Positions 16,962 to 26,100 are shown, counted from the first letter of the stretch. The stretch is 64,000 nucleotides of DNA from Novosphingobium sp. 18050 (GCF_902706195.1 NZ_CACSJO010000001.1:310001-374000), one strand, 5' to 3'. Program-made: numbers and translations. The notes: generated from the sequence alone by a model not told the origin.

Positions 16962-17054
16962 TTCAACCCATTCGCAAGATCATGCCGGTATATCCACGGC
17001 AAGCACCCTTGCCCTGCGCCCCGCCAGCTGGAATAGTCGGTGCATGGTGAATGC

Positions 17055-18392
17055 ATGAGTTGGCACGCGCGCCGCGAGAACTGGAATCCCCAGGCGGAAG
17101 ATGCCCGCGAAGACGGCGACATCGACTATGCCCGCGTCATCCACTCCGCCTCGTTCCGCCGCCTCCAGGGCAAGACCCAGATCCTCAATCTGGGCGACAG
17201 CGATTTCTACCGCACTCGCCTGACCCACTCGCTCGAAGTCGCGCAGATCGCCGGTGGACTGGCACGGCAACTGGCCAAGTCCTTTCCCGACCACGCCGCC
17301 GCCCCGCTCCTGCCCGATCGCAGCCTGATCCACGCGATCGGCTGCACCCACGACTTCGGCCACCCGCCGTTCGGCCACGGCGGCGAAGTGGCGCTCAACT
17401 ATTGCATGCGAAACGACGGCGGGTTCGAGGGCAACGGCCAGACCCTGCGCATCCTCGCCCGGCTGGAGACTTTCTCTGCCAATGCGGGCGCCAACCTGTG
17501 CCGCCGTACCCTTCTGGGCGTGCTCAAGTATCCCGCGCCCTGGTCCGCCGCCCGAAACGCGGACATCGCGCCCCGGCTGCTGGACGGCCCCTCGACTATC
17601 CGCGTGCTCGATCCCCGCGCCTGCAAGCCGCCCAAGTGCCACTTCGACAGCGAGCAGGACGTGGTTGACTGGATACTCGCCCCGCTCTCCCCCGCTGAAC
17701 GCGCCAAATTCCAGACGCTTGAGACGGTGCCCGGCAAGCACGCGCGCACGCTGCACAAGTCGCTAGACTGCACGATCATGGACGTCGCCGACGACATCGC
17801 TTACGGCGTCCATGATCTTGAGGACGCCATCGCCCTGGGTCTAGTCACCAAGGACACCTTCACCGCCGCAATTGAGGGGCGATGCGCCTCGTTCCTCGAC
17901 GCGCTCAAGGAAAAGTACCCCGGCGAGAGCGAGAACGACGTCTTCTCGCACATGGTCGAGAGACTGTTCGGCGGCGCCAACAGCCGCAAGCGCTTCGTCA
18001 GTCGCCTCGTCCACCATTTCCTGACCGGCGCACATTACGTAGAGAAGAAGGGCTTTCGCGAACCGCTGCTGCGCTGGCGCGTGGCGCTCTCCGGCCCGCG
18101 CCGCGATTTTCTCGATGTGCTGAAGGGCTTTGTCGTGCGCGAAGTCATCGAAAGCCCCGAAGTCCAGCAACTGGAATTCAAGGGGCAGGCGATGGTCGTC
18201 GCCGTTTTCGAGGCGCTAGCGGCCGACCCTAAGCGCCTGCTCCCGCGCGATGAGCGAGACCGTCTCGATGCCGCCGACGGCGACCTGCGGGTGATCTGCG
18301 ATTACGTCGCCGCGATGACCGACACGCACCTGCTACGCACCTATGAGCGCCTGTTCAGCCCGCGCATGGGCTCGGTATTCGACCGGCTCTGA
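17055..18392 (+). CDS. dgt: Deoxyguanosinetriphosphate triphosphohydrolase-like protein
   Basis: This HD-domain enzyme of 445 residues is predicted to cleave dGTP or other dNTPs to the nucleoside and triphosphate, a role in dNTP balance. Visible are RVIHSASFRRLQGKTQ, the first metal ligand in RLTHSLEVAQI, the HD pair in GCTHDFGHPPFGHGGE (about residues 97-110), and DDIAYGVHDLEDAI with the final Asp. ATG 17055 gives MSWHARRENWNPQ, the usual start. Another ATG lies 15 bases upstream at 17040. The dGTPase-like family in alphaproteobacteria often has broader or uncertain substrates. Confidence 0.93.
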   Translation: MSWHARRENWNPQAEDAREDGDIDYARVIHSASFRRLQGKTQILNLGDSDFYRTRLTHSLEVAQIAGGLARQLAKSFPDHAAAPLLPDRSLIHAIGCTHDFGHPPFGHGGEVALNYCMRNDGGFEGNGQTLRILARLETFSANAGANLCRRTLLGVLKYPAPWSAARNADIAPRLLDGPSTIRVLDPRACKPPKCHFDSEQDVVDWILAPLSPAERAKFQTLETVPGKHARTLHKSLDCTIMDVADDIAYGVHDLEDAIALGLVTKDTFTAAIEGRCASFLDALKEKYPGESENDVFSHMVERLFGGANSRKRFVSRLVHHFLTGAHYVEKKGFREPLLRWRVALSGPRRDFLDVLKGFVVREVIESPEVQQLEFKGQAMVVAVFEALAADPKRLLPRDERDRLDAADGDLRVICDYVAAMTDTHLLRTYERLFSPRMGSVFDRL

Positions 18393-18459
18393 CGATCCAC
18401 CTGTAGAAAGGTCGCCGCCGCAGGTTACCTTTCGCGGGATTGTTGGTTAAGCCCTTCAT

Positions 18460-20295
18460 ATGGAGCAACAAGCCCTCGTCTTCGCGCTGATCGGCATTCT
18501 CGGGATCGGCGCGCAGTGGATCGCATGGCGTACCGGCTGGCCCGCCATCGCCCTCATGCTGGCCGCCGGTGTGATCGCCGGGCCCATCACGGGTCTCGTC
18601 ATACCCGAGCACACCTTCGGCAACCTGCTGGAACCGATGGTTTCCGTGGCGGTGGCGCTGATCCTGTTCGAGGGCGGCCTCAGCCTCAATTTCCGCGAAT
18701 TGCGCAAGACCGATGGGGCCGTTGCGCGATTAATGCTGATCGGCATCCCGCTCGGATGGGTGCTCGGCGCGATCGCTTGCTATTACGTGGCCGGGCTGGT
18801 CTGGCCGGTGGCGATCCTCTTCGCCGGCATTCTCGTGGTGACCGGTCCCACGGTCGTCATCCCCCTGCTGCGCCAAAGCAATGTCGCCCCCAGGCCGCGA
18901 GCGATCCTCAAGTGGGAAGCGATCGTCAACGATCCCTTCGGCGCCCTCTGCGCGGTCGTTACCTATGAATACCTGCGCCGTTCAGGCGAAGGCGGCACCC
19001 TGATAGCGGTACTGGCCTCGTTGCTGGCCGCCGCCGCGGTGGCCGGACTGATCGGCTACCTTGTCGCCAAGGCCATCGCCTGGGCCTTTCCGCGCGGACA
19101 TGTGCCGGAATACCTCAAGGCCCCGGTGCTGCTGGTCGCGGTTATCAGCACGTTTGTGCTGTCGAACCTGATCCAGCAGGAAACCGGCCTTCTGGCCGTG
19201 ACCGTGATGGGCATCGCCATCGCCAACATGCGGCTCGATTCCCTGCGCGATATCCATCCGTTCAAGGAGAACATCACCGTTCTCCTGATTTCGGGCGTCT
19301 TCGTGCTGCTGTCGGCTTCGCTCAACCTCGATGTGCTTCGCCAGTTCGAATGGCGCTTCATCGCCTTCCTGCTCGCGCTGCTGTTCCTGGTCCGCCCGGC
19401 GACCGTTCTGGTGAGCCTCGCATTCAGCAAGATTCCGTGGAAAGAGCGCCTGCTGATCGCCTGGATCGCGCCGCGCGGCGTCGTTGCAGTCGCCGTTTCA
19501 GGTCTTTTTGCGCTTCGGCTCGACCAACTTGGCTACGGCGACGGCTCGATTCTGGTGACGCTGTCGTTCTCGGTAGTGATCGCCACGATCATCGCTCACG
19601 GCTTCAGCATCCGCTACGTGGCCCGCTGGCTGGGCGTAACCGGGGCGCCACAGAAAGGGCTGCTGATCGTCGGCAGCACCTCGTGGAGCCTGTCTCTCGC
19701 CCGGCAGCTAAGTCAACTCGACCTGCCCGTAATGATCGCGGACAACAGCTGGCAGCGCCTTTCCGGCGCGCGCCAGGCCGGTATCTCCACCTATCACGGC
19801 GAAATCCTGGCCGAGGCAACGGAAGAACGGCTCGACCTCACCCAGTTCCAGGTTCTCGTCGCGACGACCGAAAACGAGGCCTACAACGCCCTCGTCTGCA
19901 GCGAGTTCGCGCCCGACATCGGCCGCGATTCGGTTTACCAGTTGGGCGGTATGGGCGACGACGAGGACCATCGCAGCCTGCCCGAGGCGCTGCGCGGCCG
20001 CGCCATGTTCGGCTCCGGTCACGGCGTCACCGAGATCATGGAGCGCGAGGCGGCGGGCTGGACCTTCCGCAAGACCCGCATCAGCGACCAGTTCGATTTC
20101 GCCGATGCGCAGGCCGCGCTTTCGAACGAAGCGGACATGCTGTTCGTGTTGCGCAAGGACGGCAAGATCCGCTTCTTTACCCACGCCTCGCGCCCGGCAC
20201 CGCAGCCGGGCGACGTGGTCGTTTCCTATGGCCCGTCCCGCCACGGCGAGCCCGACACTCCCCGCCAATCCCCGCAGAAGGAGGCGAATGCATGA
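18460..20295 (+). CDS. Cation/proton antiporter with C-terminal RCK (TrkA-N) domain
   Basis: This 611-residue inner-membrane protein of the CPA superfamily (NhaP-like) probably exchanges Na+ or K+ for H+. About a dozen hydrophobic segments fill residues 1-390, including ILFEGGLSLNFREL and the transport motif AIVNDPFGALCAVV with its essential Asp. From about residue 398 a Rossmann-like nucleotide-binding domain begins (GLLIVGSTSWSLSLARQL, then ADNSWQRLSGARQAGI), which usually gates transport in response to nucleotides. The stop codon overlaps the start of the next gene by four bases (ATGA), so it is translationally coupled to the OmpA-like lipoprotein. Confidence 0.88.
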   Translation: MEQQALVFALIGILGIGAQWIAWRTGWPAIALMLAAGVIAGPITGLVIPEHTFGNLLEPMVSVAVALILFEGGLSLNFRELRKTDGAVARLMLIGIPLGWVLGAIACYYVAGLVWPVAILFAGILVVTGPTVVIPLLRQSNVAPRPRAILKWEAIVNDPFGALCAVVTYEYLRRSGEGGTLIAVLASLLAAAAVAGLIGYLVAKAIAWAFPRGHVPEYLKAPVLLVAVISTFVLSNLIQQETGLLAVTVMGIAIANMRLDSLRDIHPFKENITVLLISGVFVLLSASLNLDVLRQFEWRFIAFLLALLFLVRPATVLVSLAFSKIPWKERLLIAWIAPRGVVAVAVSGLFALRLDQLGYGDGSILVTLSFSVVIATIIAHGFSIRYVARWLGVTGAPQKGLLIVGSTSWSLSLARQLSQLDLPVMIADNSWQRLSGARQAGISTYHGEILAEATEERLDLTQFQVLVATTENEAYNALVCSEFAPDIGRDSVYQLGGMGDDEDHRSLPEALRGRAMFGSGHGVTEIMEREAAGWTFRKTRISDQFDFADAQAALSNEADMLFVLRKDGKIRFFTHASRPAPQPGDVVVSYGPSRHGEPDTPRQSPQKEANA

Positions 20296-20915
20296 GACGT
20301 CTGCCCGCAATTCCCTCCGCTCTGGTGCCTGCCGCGCTCGTCGCAGCGCCGCTGCTGCTGGCTGGCTGCCAACCCGGCCAACCCACGAGCGGCGAAGCGT
20401 CCGAAGCAGCCTCCACCGATGCGCAGGGCAGCGTCATGGCAGAGCCGGAAGCCGACGATACCATCGTCAAGAAATCGATCATCCGCGCCGAGGTGGACGC
20501 CGGCACGGTCGAGGCGCCGCTGCTGGGGCCTATCCAACTGGTGATCCCCTACCCGGCCAAGGGCGCCAGGCCGGACGCGGCAGGCACCGCGCTGATCGAC
20601 GGATTGATGACAAGGCCGACTTTCCTGACCGGCGGCCCGATCACGATCTGGGGCCACAGCGATTCACGCGGTTCCGATGCGGAAAATCTCGCCGCCTCGC
20701 GCCGCCGCGCTGAAGCTGCGCGTGACTATCTCGAAAGCAAGGGCGTGGCGAAAAGCCGGATCACCGTGATCGCGCTGGGCGAAAGCCGCCCCATCGCGCC
20801 TAACCGCAAGCTCGATGGCAGCGACGATCTGGAAGGCCGGACAAAGAACCGGCGGGTGGAGATCAAGGTCGATATTCCGCCCCCGCCTGCCGCGGAACCA
20901 CAGGCGTCGAACTGA
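20292..20915 (+). CDS. OmpA-family lipoprotein
   Basis: This 207-residue protein has a type II signal peptide ending in the lipobox LLAGC (about residues 19-23), a linker rich in Ala, Glu and Asp, and a C-terminal OmpA-like peptidoglycan-binding domain: TIWGHSDSRGSDAENLAASRRRAEAARDYL, then KNRRVEIKVDIP with the Arg that contacts diaminopimelate. It should sit in a membrane facing the periplasm and touch the cell wall. The ATG overlaps the antiporter stop (ATGA), so the two are expressed together. A link between the antiporter and this cell-wall anchor is suggested only by the overlap. Confidence 0.85.
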   Translation: MRRLPAIPSALVPAALVAAPLLLAGCQPGQPTSGEASEAASTDAQGSVMAEPEADDTIVKKSIIRAEVDAGTVEAPLLGPIQLVIPYPAKGARPDAAGTALIDGLMTRPTFLTGGPITIWGHSDSRGSDAENLAASRRRAEAARDYLESKGVAKSRITVIALGESRPIAPNRKLDGSDDLEGRTKNRRVEIKVDIPPPPAAEPQASN

Positions 20916-21030
20916 AATCTCTCCATACTTCAGATGATTGGGTGCAGCCATATCTTCGGCACCGACGGCAACCCCCGCCGTCCCCGCAATGGCAGGAGCG
21001 ACAAGGCTTTTTATCTCGGCAGCCCAATAG

Positions 21031-22503
21031 TCAGCTGGCGAGCGCCTCGACGAACGCGACCGATTTGTCATCCGCCAGAGCAAGATCGCGCAGACGGCGT
21101 ATTTCACTCGCACCGCGCGGGGCACGGCGGTGTTCGGCAACGATGCGCTCATAATTCGCAAGGCCCCGCTCGAAAGTGTCGCCGTAACCCTTGATCAGGC
21201 GCTGGCACTTGACCAGCTCCAGCGCGACGGCAAGGTCGCAGGGGGCCTCGCTGCGGACCAGTTCGAGCCACTGCTCGATGCGCTCCTGCTCCTCGATGTA
21301 GCGCAGCGAACGCGGGCGCATCCCGCGCATCTTCGCCAGCGCGCGTAGTGCCAGGAACCAGCGCAGGCCGGTCGTCTCGACGTGGCGGCCTTGCGTGAAG
21401 AAGCGCCCCAGCAGGTCCGTCATGCGCTTGCTACCGAGTATCCTGCGGCCGATCCCGGCGGGCAGCGTCTCGCACACTTCCTGCAGGCGCGGGTGCATGA
21501 ATTCCGTAATCGAAAGGATCTGGTCATCCTGCGCCTTCACCTCGCCGCGCACACGGGCGATGCGGCTGCCGCGCGTTTTTAGATCGGCGACCCGGATGGT
21601 GTCCTCATAGCCCATCCACAGCGCGAGGTGGCGCGCGGCCTCGGCCGTCATCTCGAACGGCGCGGCGTCGAGCGCGGCAACGGTTGCCAGACGGTCGAGG
21701 TAAAGCGCGGCGTAGTCGCCGTCCTGATAGTCCATCAGCTTGGCGACGCCGTGCAGCGCGTTGACATGCGCGGGGACCGGCAGCTCGGCAGTGATGCGCG
21801 CAGCCAGTTCGCGGCCTCGGACCGTGGTGGGAACCGGAACTTCGTGGACGTCCTCGACCGGCGTGGCGACCGGGGCTTGCGCCAGGTCGAAACCTTCCTG
21901 GAAGCCCTTGAGGTTGCTTTTTACCGCGATGCCGCTGTGTTCGATGGCCTTGCGGAACGTCTCGGTCGGAAACGGCAGCGCGCCGCTGCCCGCCAGTGCG
22001 CCGAACATGATCGCGCTGATGACGCTGCCTGAGCGCTCGGTCGCCGCTTCCATGTCGAAACCGACGAAGCGTTTGGAGCGCTGGTGTGCGGCCTCGATGA
22101 TCTTCTCGCCGTTACCGCGCCCGTCGCCCATCGCCTGCTTTTCCCCGATGGCGTAGATGCGGTGAGTCGAGCCGATCAGCGTGGTGCGCTGGGCAGTTGA
22201 GAATCCGCGTAGCAGCGCACGGCCCGTCTCCATCAGTTCCGAGGCGACCACCACGTCGACATCGCCCGGCATCGGCATCTGCGCCATGACCGGCAGGCGG
22301 CCCGAACCGTCAGGCTTCGCAAGTTCGACGTAATAGACGGTCGAGCCGGTGCGCTGCGCGACGCCGGGAACCGAAGTGCCCTGTGCCATCCAGCCCTCGG
22401 CGCGGGCGACTTCCTGGATCCAGTCGGCCAGCACGCCGCCGCCCTGTCCGCCCAGGGCGAGGATGGCGATGGTGAGGCGGTTCTGGTTGGGAGCGGTGGT
22501 CAT
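21031..22503 (-). CDS. iorB: Indolepyruvate oxidoreductase subunit beta, long form
   Basis: The N-terminal 190 or so residues are the gamma-type domain of 2-oxoacid:ferredoxin oxidoreductases: LTIAILALGGQGGGVLADWIQEVAR, then GTSVPGVAQRTGSTVYYVEL. With IorA it would oxidise aryl pyruvates to aryl-acetyl-CoA. The remaining 300 residues (PVPAHVNALHGVAKLMDYQDGDYAALYLDRL, RIARVRGEVKAQDD, and so on) are not found in the short archaeal IorB and match the long form I remember from sphingomonads and some other proteobacteria, where the tail domain has no assigned function. The start at 22503 (MTTAPNQNRL) is favoured; ATG 22518 is an alternative. The 67-base gap to iorA and the shared strand place it third in the operon after the cyclase and iorA. 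Confidence 0.88.
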   Translation of the reverse strand: MTTAPNQNRLTIAILALGGQGGGVLADWIQEVARAEGWMAQGTSVPGVAQRTGSTVYYVELAKPDGSGRLPVMAQMPMPGDVDVVVASELMETGRALLRGFSTAQRTTLIGSTHRIYAIGEKQAMGDGRGNGEKIIEAAHQRSKRFVGFDMEAATERSGSVISAIMFGALAGSGALPFPTETFRKAIEHSGIAVKSNLKGFQEGFDLAQAPVATPVEDVHEVPVPTTVRGRELAARITAELPVPAHVNALHGVAKLMDYQDGDYAALYLDRLATVAALDAAPFEMTAEAARHLALWMGYEDTIRVADLKTRGSRIARVRGEVKAQDDQILSITEFMHPRLQEVCETLPAGIGRRILGSKRMTDLLGRFFTQGRHVETTGLRWFLALRALAKMRGMRPRSLRYIEEQERIEQWLELVRSEAPCDLAVALELVKCQRLIKGYGDTFERGLANYERIVAEHRRAPRGASEIRRLRDLALADDKSVAFVEALAS

Positions 22504-22570
22504 GGTAATGTCTCGCATCAGGAGATTTGTTTTTTCGTCGTCCCATATCAAGTCTGGGACGACGTCATTT

Positions 22571-24715
22571 TCAGAACGCGCGTGCCATACGCTCACGCTC
22601 GGCGCCTGCCTGCCAGCGCGCGATGATCGCGCCGCTGATCTTTGCCTTGAACCTCTCGAACCTGCCCGGATTGGCGACGATATGCGCGCGGTAGAAACTG
22701 GGGCACAGCACGGCCGCATGGCTGACCTCTCCGCACAGGCCGCAGCCCACGCAGGAGTTTTCGACATGCGCCACCGGGTCCTGCCGCAGCGGATCGGGAT
22801 TGGGCTTGATCGTCAGCGAAGGGCAGCCCGACAGGCGGATGCAGCTATGGTCGCCGGTGCAGGTATCGCTGTCGACACCGAAGCGTTCGCGCACCACGCG
22901 CTTGCCGGCCTTCAGCGCGGCGGCCTTCACCTTCTTGTCGCGGCGCTGCAGGTTGAGCATGCATTCGGACTGCGCGACGATGACCTTCGGCCCCTTTTCA
23001 GGAGTGGTCAGTGCCTCGCGCAGCATGTCGCGCATCTTGGGTATGTCGTAGGTCCGCGTCGTCTCGCGGACCCATTTCGCACCGACGCCGCGCACGGCCT
23101 TGGTGATGAGGTTACGGGTCACGCGGTTCTTGTTGTCCGCGCGGGAGGAGAGGATATCCTGGCCGCCGGTCGCGGCGGAATAGCCGTTGTCGATGATGAT
23201 GGTGACGCCGTCGTCCTTGTTGAACACCGCGTTGCCGATGCCGGACGTCAGGCCGTTATGCCAGAAACCGCCGTCGCCCATGATGGCGATGGAGCGCTTG
23301 GAGCCTTCCCCTTCCTTGGGCTTGAACGCCGATGCGCCCGCCGCGCCGAGCCCGTAGCCCATCGTCGTATTGCCGATGTTGAAGGGCGGCAGGATCGAGA
23401 ACAGGTGGCAGCCGATGTCCGCCGAAACGTGCGTCGGACCCAGCTCGCGCTCGACCAGCTTCATCGCGGTGAAGATCGGACGTTCGGGGCAGCCGGTGCA
23501 GAAACCGGCGGGGCGCTGCGGGATTTCCTTGGCGACCGGAGCCGGCAGCGGGTTCGCCGCTTCCAGTTCGGGCGCCAGCGCCGGCGCATGGTCGGCGAGG
23601 AACTTGGCAAGACCCTTGCGGATCACCTCCGCGGTATACTCGCCCGAACGCGGCATGGTGTCCTTGCCGACGATCCGGGTGTCGAGCCCTGCGCGGCGGA
23701 CCAGCGTGTTCAGTTCATGCTCGATGAACTCCGGCTGGCCTTCCTCGAGGATGAGGACGGCGCTCTTGTTCCGGCAGAAGTCCGCGACTTCCTCGGGGAT
23801 CACCGGGTAGGCCACGTTCATGCAGTAGATCGGCAGCTTGCTTTCGCCATAGGCGTCGGCCAGCCCGATCAGTTCCATCGCGCGGTTGACGTTGTTGTAA
23901 AGGCCGCCCTGAACGATCAGGCCAATGCCTTCGCCGGTCTCTTCCGGGCCGAACCACTCGTTCAGCTTGTTGTCGCGGACATAGGCGATGCCTGCGGGCC
24001 AGCGCTTCTCGATCTTCTCGACTTCGTGGAGAAAGTTCGCCGGCGGCAGCACGATGCGGTCGGTATCGCGCACCGGATGGGCAGCGGCCTCGCCCACGGT
24101 CAGCGGCGGGCGCACGTTGTCCTTGGCCACGAACGAGCCGGTCATGTGGCACGAGCGCACGCGTAGCTGCAGCATGACCGGGGTGTTCGAGGCTTCGGAA
24201 AGCCGGAACGCCTGCTCTACCGAATCGACGATGCTGGGCAGGTTCGGACGCGGATCGATCAGCCACATCTGCGACTTCATCGCGAAGGCGTGGGTGCGCT
24301 CCTGCATGATCGAGGAACCCTCGCCGTAGTCTTCGCCCACGATGATGAGCGCGCCGCCGGTGACGCCGCCCGAGGCGACGTTCGACAGCGCATCCGATGC
24401 CACGTTGGTGCCCACCACCGACTTCCACGCGACGGCGCCGCGCAGGGGGTAGTTGACCGAAGCCGCCAGCATCGCCGCCGCCGTCGCTTCCGAGGCGCTG
24501 GCCTCGAAATGGACGCCGAGGCTTTCCAGCAGGTCGTTGGCGTCGGCGAAGACGTCCATCAGGTGGCTGATCGGCGAGCCCTGATAGCCGCCGACATAAG
24601 CGACGCCGGACTGCAACAGCGCCTTGGTAACCGCCAGGATGCCCTCGCCGGTGAAGGTCTCGCCCTCACCCGCGGTCAGCTTGGTGACTTCCTTCTTGAA
24701 GGAACGCTCCGCCAT
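22571..24715 (-). CDS. iorA: Indolepyruvate ferredoxin oxidoreductase subunit alpha
   Basis: This 714-residue thiamine-diphosphate enzyme oxidatively decarboxylates indolepyruvate or related aryl pyruvates to acyl-CoA. The pyrimidine-binding and domain II regions occupy the N-terminal half (GGYQGSPISHLMDVFADAN, EDYGEGSSIMQERTHAF). The diphosphate-binding segment is near residue 475 (IAIMGDGGFWHNGLTSGIGN, then IIIDNGYSAATGGQ). The C-terminal cysteines are unusual: C-x5-C-x5-CP in CTGDHSCIRLSGCP, then CVGCGLCGEVSHAAVLCP, rather than two plain CxxCxxCxxxCP clusters. The ATG at 24715 is preceded by GGAGTAA, where the TAA is the cyclase stop, so the two genes are tightly coupled. The electron acceptor is not identifiable nearby. 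Confidence 0.93.
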   Translation of the reverse strand: MAERSFKKEVTKLTAGEGETFTGEGILAVTKALLQSGVAYVGGYQGSPISHLMDVFADANDLLESLGVHFEASASEATAAAMLAASVNYPLRGAVAWKSVVGTNVASDALSNVASGGVTGGALIIVGEDYGEGSSIMQERTHAFAMKSQMWLIDPRPNLPSIVDSVEQAFRLSEASNTPVMLQLRVRSCHMTGSFVAKDNVRPPLTVGEAAAHPVRDTDRIVLPPANFLHEVEKIEKRWPAGIAYVRDNKLNEWFGPEETGEGIGLIVQGGLYNNVNRAMELIGLADAYGESKLPIYCMNVAYPVIPEEVADFCRNKSAVLILEEGQPEFIEHELNTLVRRAGLDTRIVGKDTMPRSGEYTAEVIRKGLAKFLADHAPALAPELEAANPLPAPVAKEIPQRPAGFCTGCPERPIFTAMKLVERELGPTHVSADIGCHLFSILPPFNIGNTTMGYGLGAAGASAFKPKEGEGSKRSIAIMGDGGFWHNGLTSGIGNAVFNKDDGVTIIIDNGYSAATGGQDILSSRADNKNRVTRNLITKAVRGVGAKWVRETTRTYDIPKMRDMLREALTTPEKGPKVIVAQSECMLNLQRRDKKVKAAALKAGKRVVRERFGVDSDTCTGDHSCIRLSGCPSLTIKPNPDPLRQDPVAHVENSCVGCGLCGEVSHAAVLCPSFYRAHIVANPGRFERFKAKISGAIIARWQAGAERERMARAF

Positions 24716-24721
24716 CGGTTT

Positions 24722-25498
24722 TTACTCCGAGACGAGCGCGAGGACGCGCAGCGGACTGCCCGAACCGCCCAGGATCTTGAGCGGAGCAGCGATCACCACC
24801 GCGCCGGTCGCGGGCAGTTTGTCCAGGTTTTCAAGGCACTGGAGGCCATACTTGCCTGCAGCGTGAAGAAGCGTGTGCGCCGGATACATCGGGTCGAGCA
24901 GGAATGCCTGTCCCGCGTCGGTGCCGATCGTCTCGACGCCGAAGCCCAGCACGTCGCGCTCCTCGACGATGTAGCGGATCGCGCAGGCGTCGGGGCCGGG
25001 CGTATGCGCACCGTCCTCGCGGCGGTTGGTATAGCCATCGACGTCGCGCTTCGACCAGTCGGTACGGAACAGCACCCAGGCGCCGGCGGGGATGGCGCCG
25101 TGCACTTCTTCCCAGGCCTTGATGTGTTCGGCCTTGAGCAGGAAATCGGCATCGGCAGCGCATTCGGCGGAAAAATCCAGGACGACGGCAGGCGCGACCA
25201 GCTTCTGCGCAGGCACCAGATCGACAGTGTTGTCGGCCAGGTCCTTCCCCGAAACCCAGTGCACCGGTGCATCGAAATGCGTGCCGGTATGCTCACCCAC
25301 GGTGAAGTTGTTCCAGTGCCAGGCAACGCCGCGCTCGTCATAGCGCGAGATTTCCTCGCGCGAGAATGCGGCGGTCTGGCCGAAAGGCTCGGGCAGCACC
25401 AGCAGCGGGGTGTCTTCGGAAAGAGTCTGGGTAAGGTCGACAACGGTGATGTTACCGGCGACGAGTGCCTGTGCGAAGGTAGCAAGAACGTCTGTCAT
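24722..25498 (-). CDS. Cyclase-family metal hydrolase (isatin hydrolase / kynurenine formamidase type)
   Basis: This 258-residue protein has the HxGTHxDxPxH metal-binding motif of the cyclase family (HTGTHFDAPVHW, near residues 75-86), with VVDLTQTLSEDTP before it and VLFRTDWSKRD and LLHAAGKYGLQCLENLDKLP after it. Characterised members open cyclic amides or formamides: kynurenine formamidase and isatin hydrolase. Because it is the first gene of an operon with indolepyruvate oxidoreductase, and across from an aminobenzoyl-CoA-type monooxygenase, an indole-ring substrate such as isatin or N-formylkynurenine is attractive. The actual substrate is not shown by sequence. AAGGAG precedes the ATG, and a perfect palindrome lies upstream. 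Confidence 0.85.
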   Translation of the reverse strand: MTDVLATFAQALVAGNITVVDLTQTLSEDTPLLVLPEPFGQTAAFSREEISRYDERGVAWHWNNFTVGEHTGTHFDAPVHWVSGKDLADNTVDLVPAQKLVAPAVVLDFSAECAADADFLLKAEHIKAWEEVHGAIPAGAWVLFRTDWSKRDVDGYTNRREDGAHTPGPDACAIRYIVEERDVLGFGVETIGTDAGQAFLLDPMYPAHTLLHAAGKYGLQCLENLDKLPATGAVVIAAPLKILGGSGSPLRVLALVSE

Positions 25499-25544
25499 GG
25501 ACTTGGGCTCCTTTTCGGACCATTACGCGAAGACTATCCGATTA

Positions 25545-25560
25545 AGTTGCATATGCAACT
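25545..25560. promoter_or_regulatory. 16-bp palindrome AGTTGCATATGCAACT, probable MarR operator
   Basis: This perfect palindrome lies in the 103-base gap between the divergent cyclase-iorA-iorB operon and the marR gene. Its core TTGCA-TA-TGCAA recurs as TTGCA-CG-TGCAA at 26101-26112, before the monooxygenase gene. The size and the divergent placement beside a MarR gene are typical of a MarR site that would control both sides. Confidence 0.75.
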
Positions 25561-25601
25561 AAAATGTCATGGAATGGCGGGAGACCCGTCTGGAGCTTGG
25601 G

Positions 25602-26066
25602 ATGAGCGAGGATTTGCGCCCTTTTGGTAACCCCGGGTCGGAAGATTTCCGCCTCGATGCCTACCCCTTCTACCTGCTCAACCGGGCAGCGAGCCGGTAC
25701 AACGTGGCGATCGAGTCGGAGCTGCGCGGCATCGGGATCGACATCCCGACATGGCGCGTTCTGATGATCCTGGGCGAGCACGCCCCGCTCGCCATTGGTC
25801 AGGTCGCCAAGTCGGCGGTCATCAACCTCTCGACAATGATGCGTATCGTCGAGCGCATGTCCAAGGCTGGCCTCGTGGCCACTGCCCCGAGCGATACCGA
25901 CGGCCGCGTGACCGAGATCGCCCTGACGGAAGAGGGGCGTGAGAAGCTGGCGGCAGCACGTCTGGTGACGGCGCCTTTGTATGAGAAGATCATCCGCGGC
26001 TTCTCAGCGACGGATTTCACGCGAATGCTGGATATGCTCAGCCGCCTCCACGACAACCTGGACTGA
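25602..26066 (+). CDS. MarR-family transcriptional regulator
   Basis: This 154-residue winged-helix regulator has the MarR core: YLLNRAASRYNVAIESELR, TWRVLMILGEHAPLAIGQVAKSAVINLSTMMRIVERMSKAGLV with the recognition helix, and the wing ATAPSDTDGRVTEIALTEEG. MarR proteins of this type usually repress aromatic catabolic genes until an aromatic acid or acyl-CoA binds. It is divergent from the ior operon and upstream of the monooxygenase gene, and two matching palindromes flank it, so it very probably governs both. ATG 25602 follows GGAG with seven bases between; an in-frame ATG at 25569 would add 11 residues. Confidence 0.88.
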   Translation: MSEDLRPFGNPGSEDFRLDAYPFYLLNRAASRYNVAIESELRGIGIDIPTWRVLMILGEHAPLAIGQVAKSAVINLSTMMRIVERMSKAGLVATAPSDTDGRVTEIALTEEGREKLAAARLVTAPLYEKIIRGFSATDFTRMLDMLSRLHDNLD

Positions 26067-26073
26067 TTGAACT

Positions 26074-26094
26074 TCCTCCCCGGCTTGGGGAGGA
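26074..26094. repeat. Hairpin TCCTCCCC-GGCTT-GGGGAGGA
   Basis: An 8-bp perfect stem with a five-base loop follows the MarR stop. The same stem occurs after sdhE at 4637-4663. It may act as a weak terminator or be a copy of a small dispersed palindrome. Confidence 0.5.
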
Positions 26095-26100
26095 TTAAAC

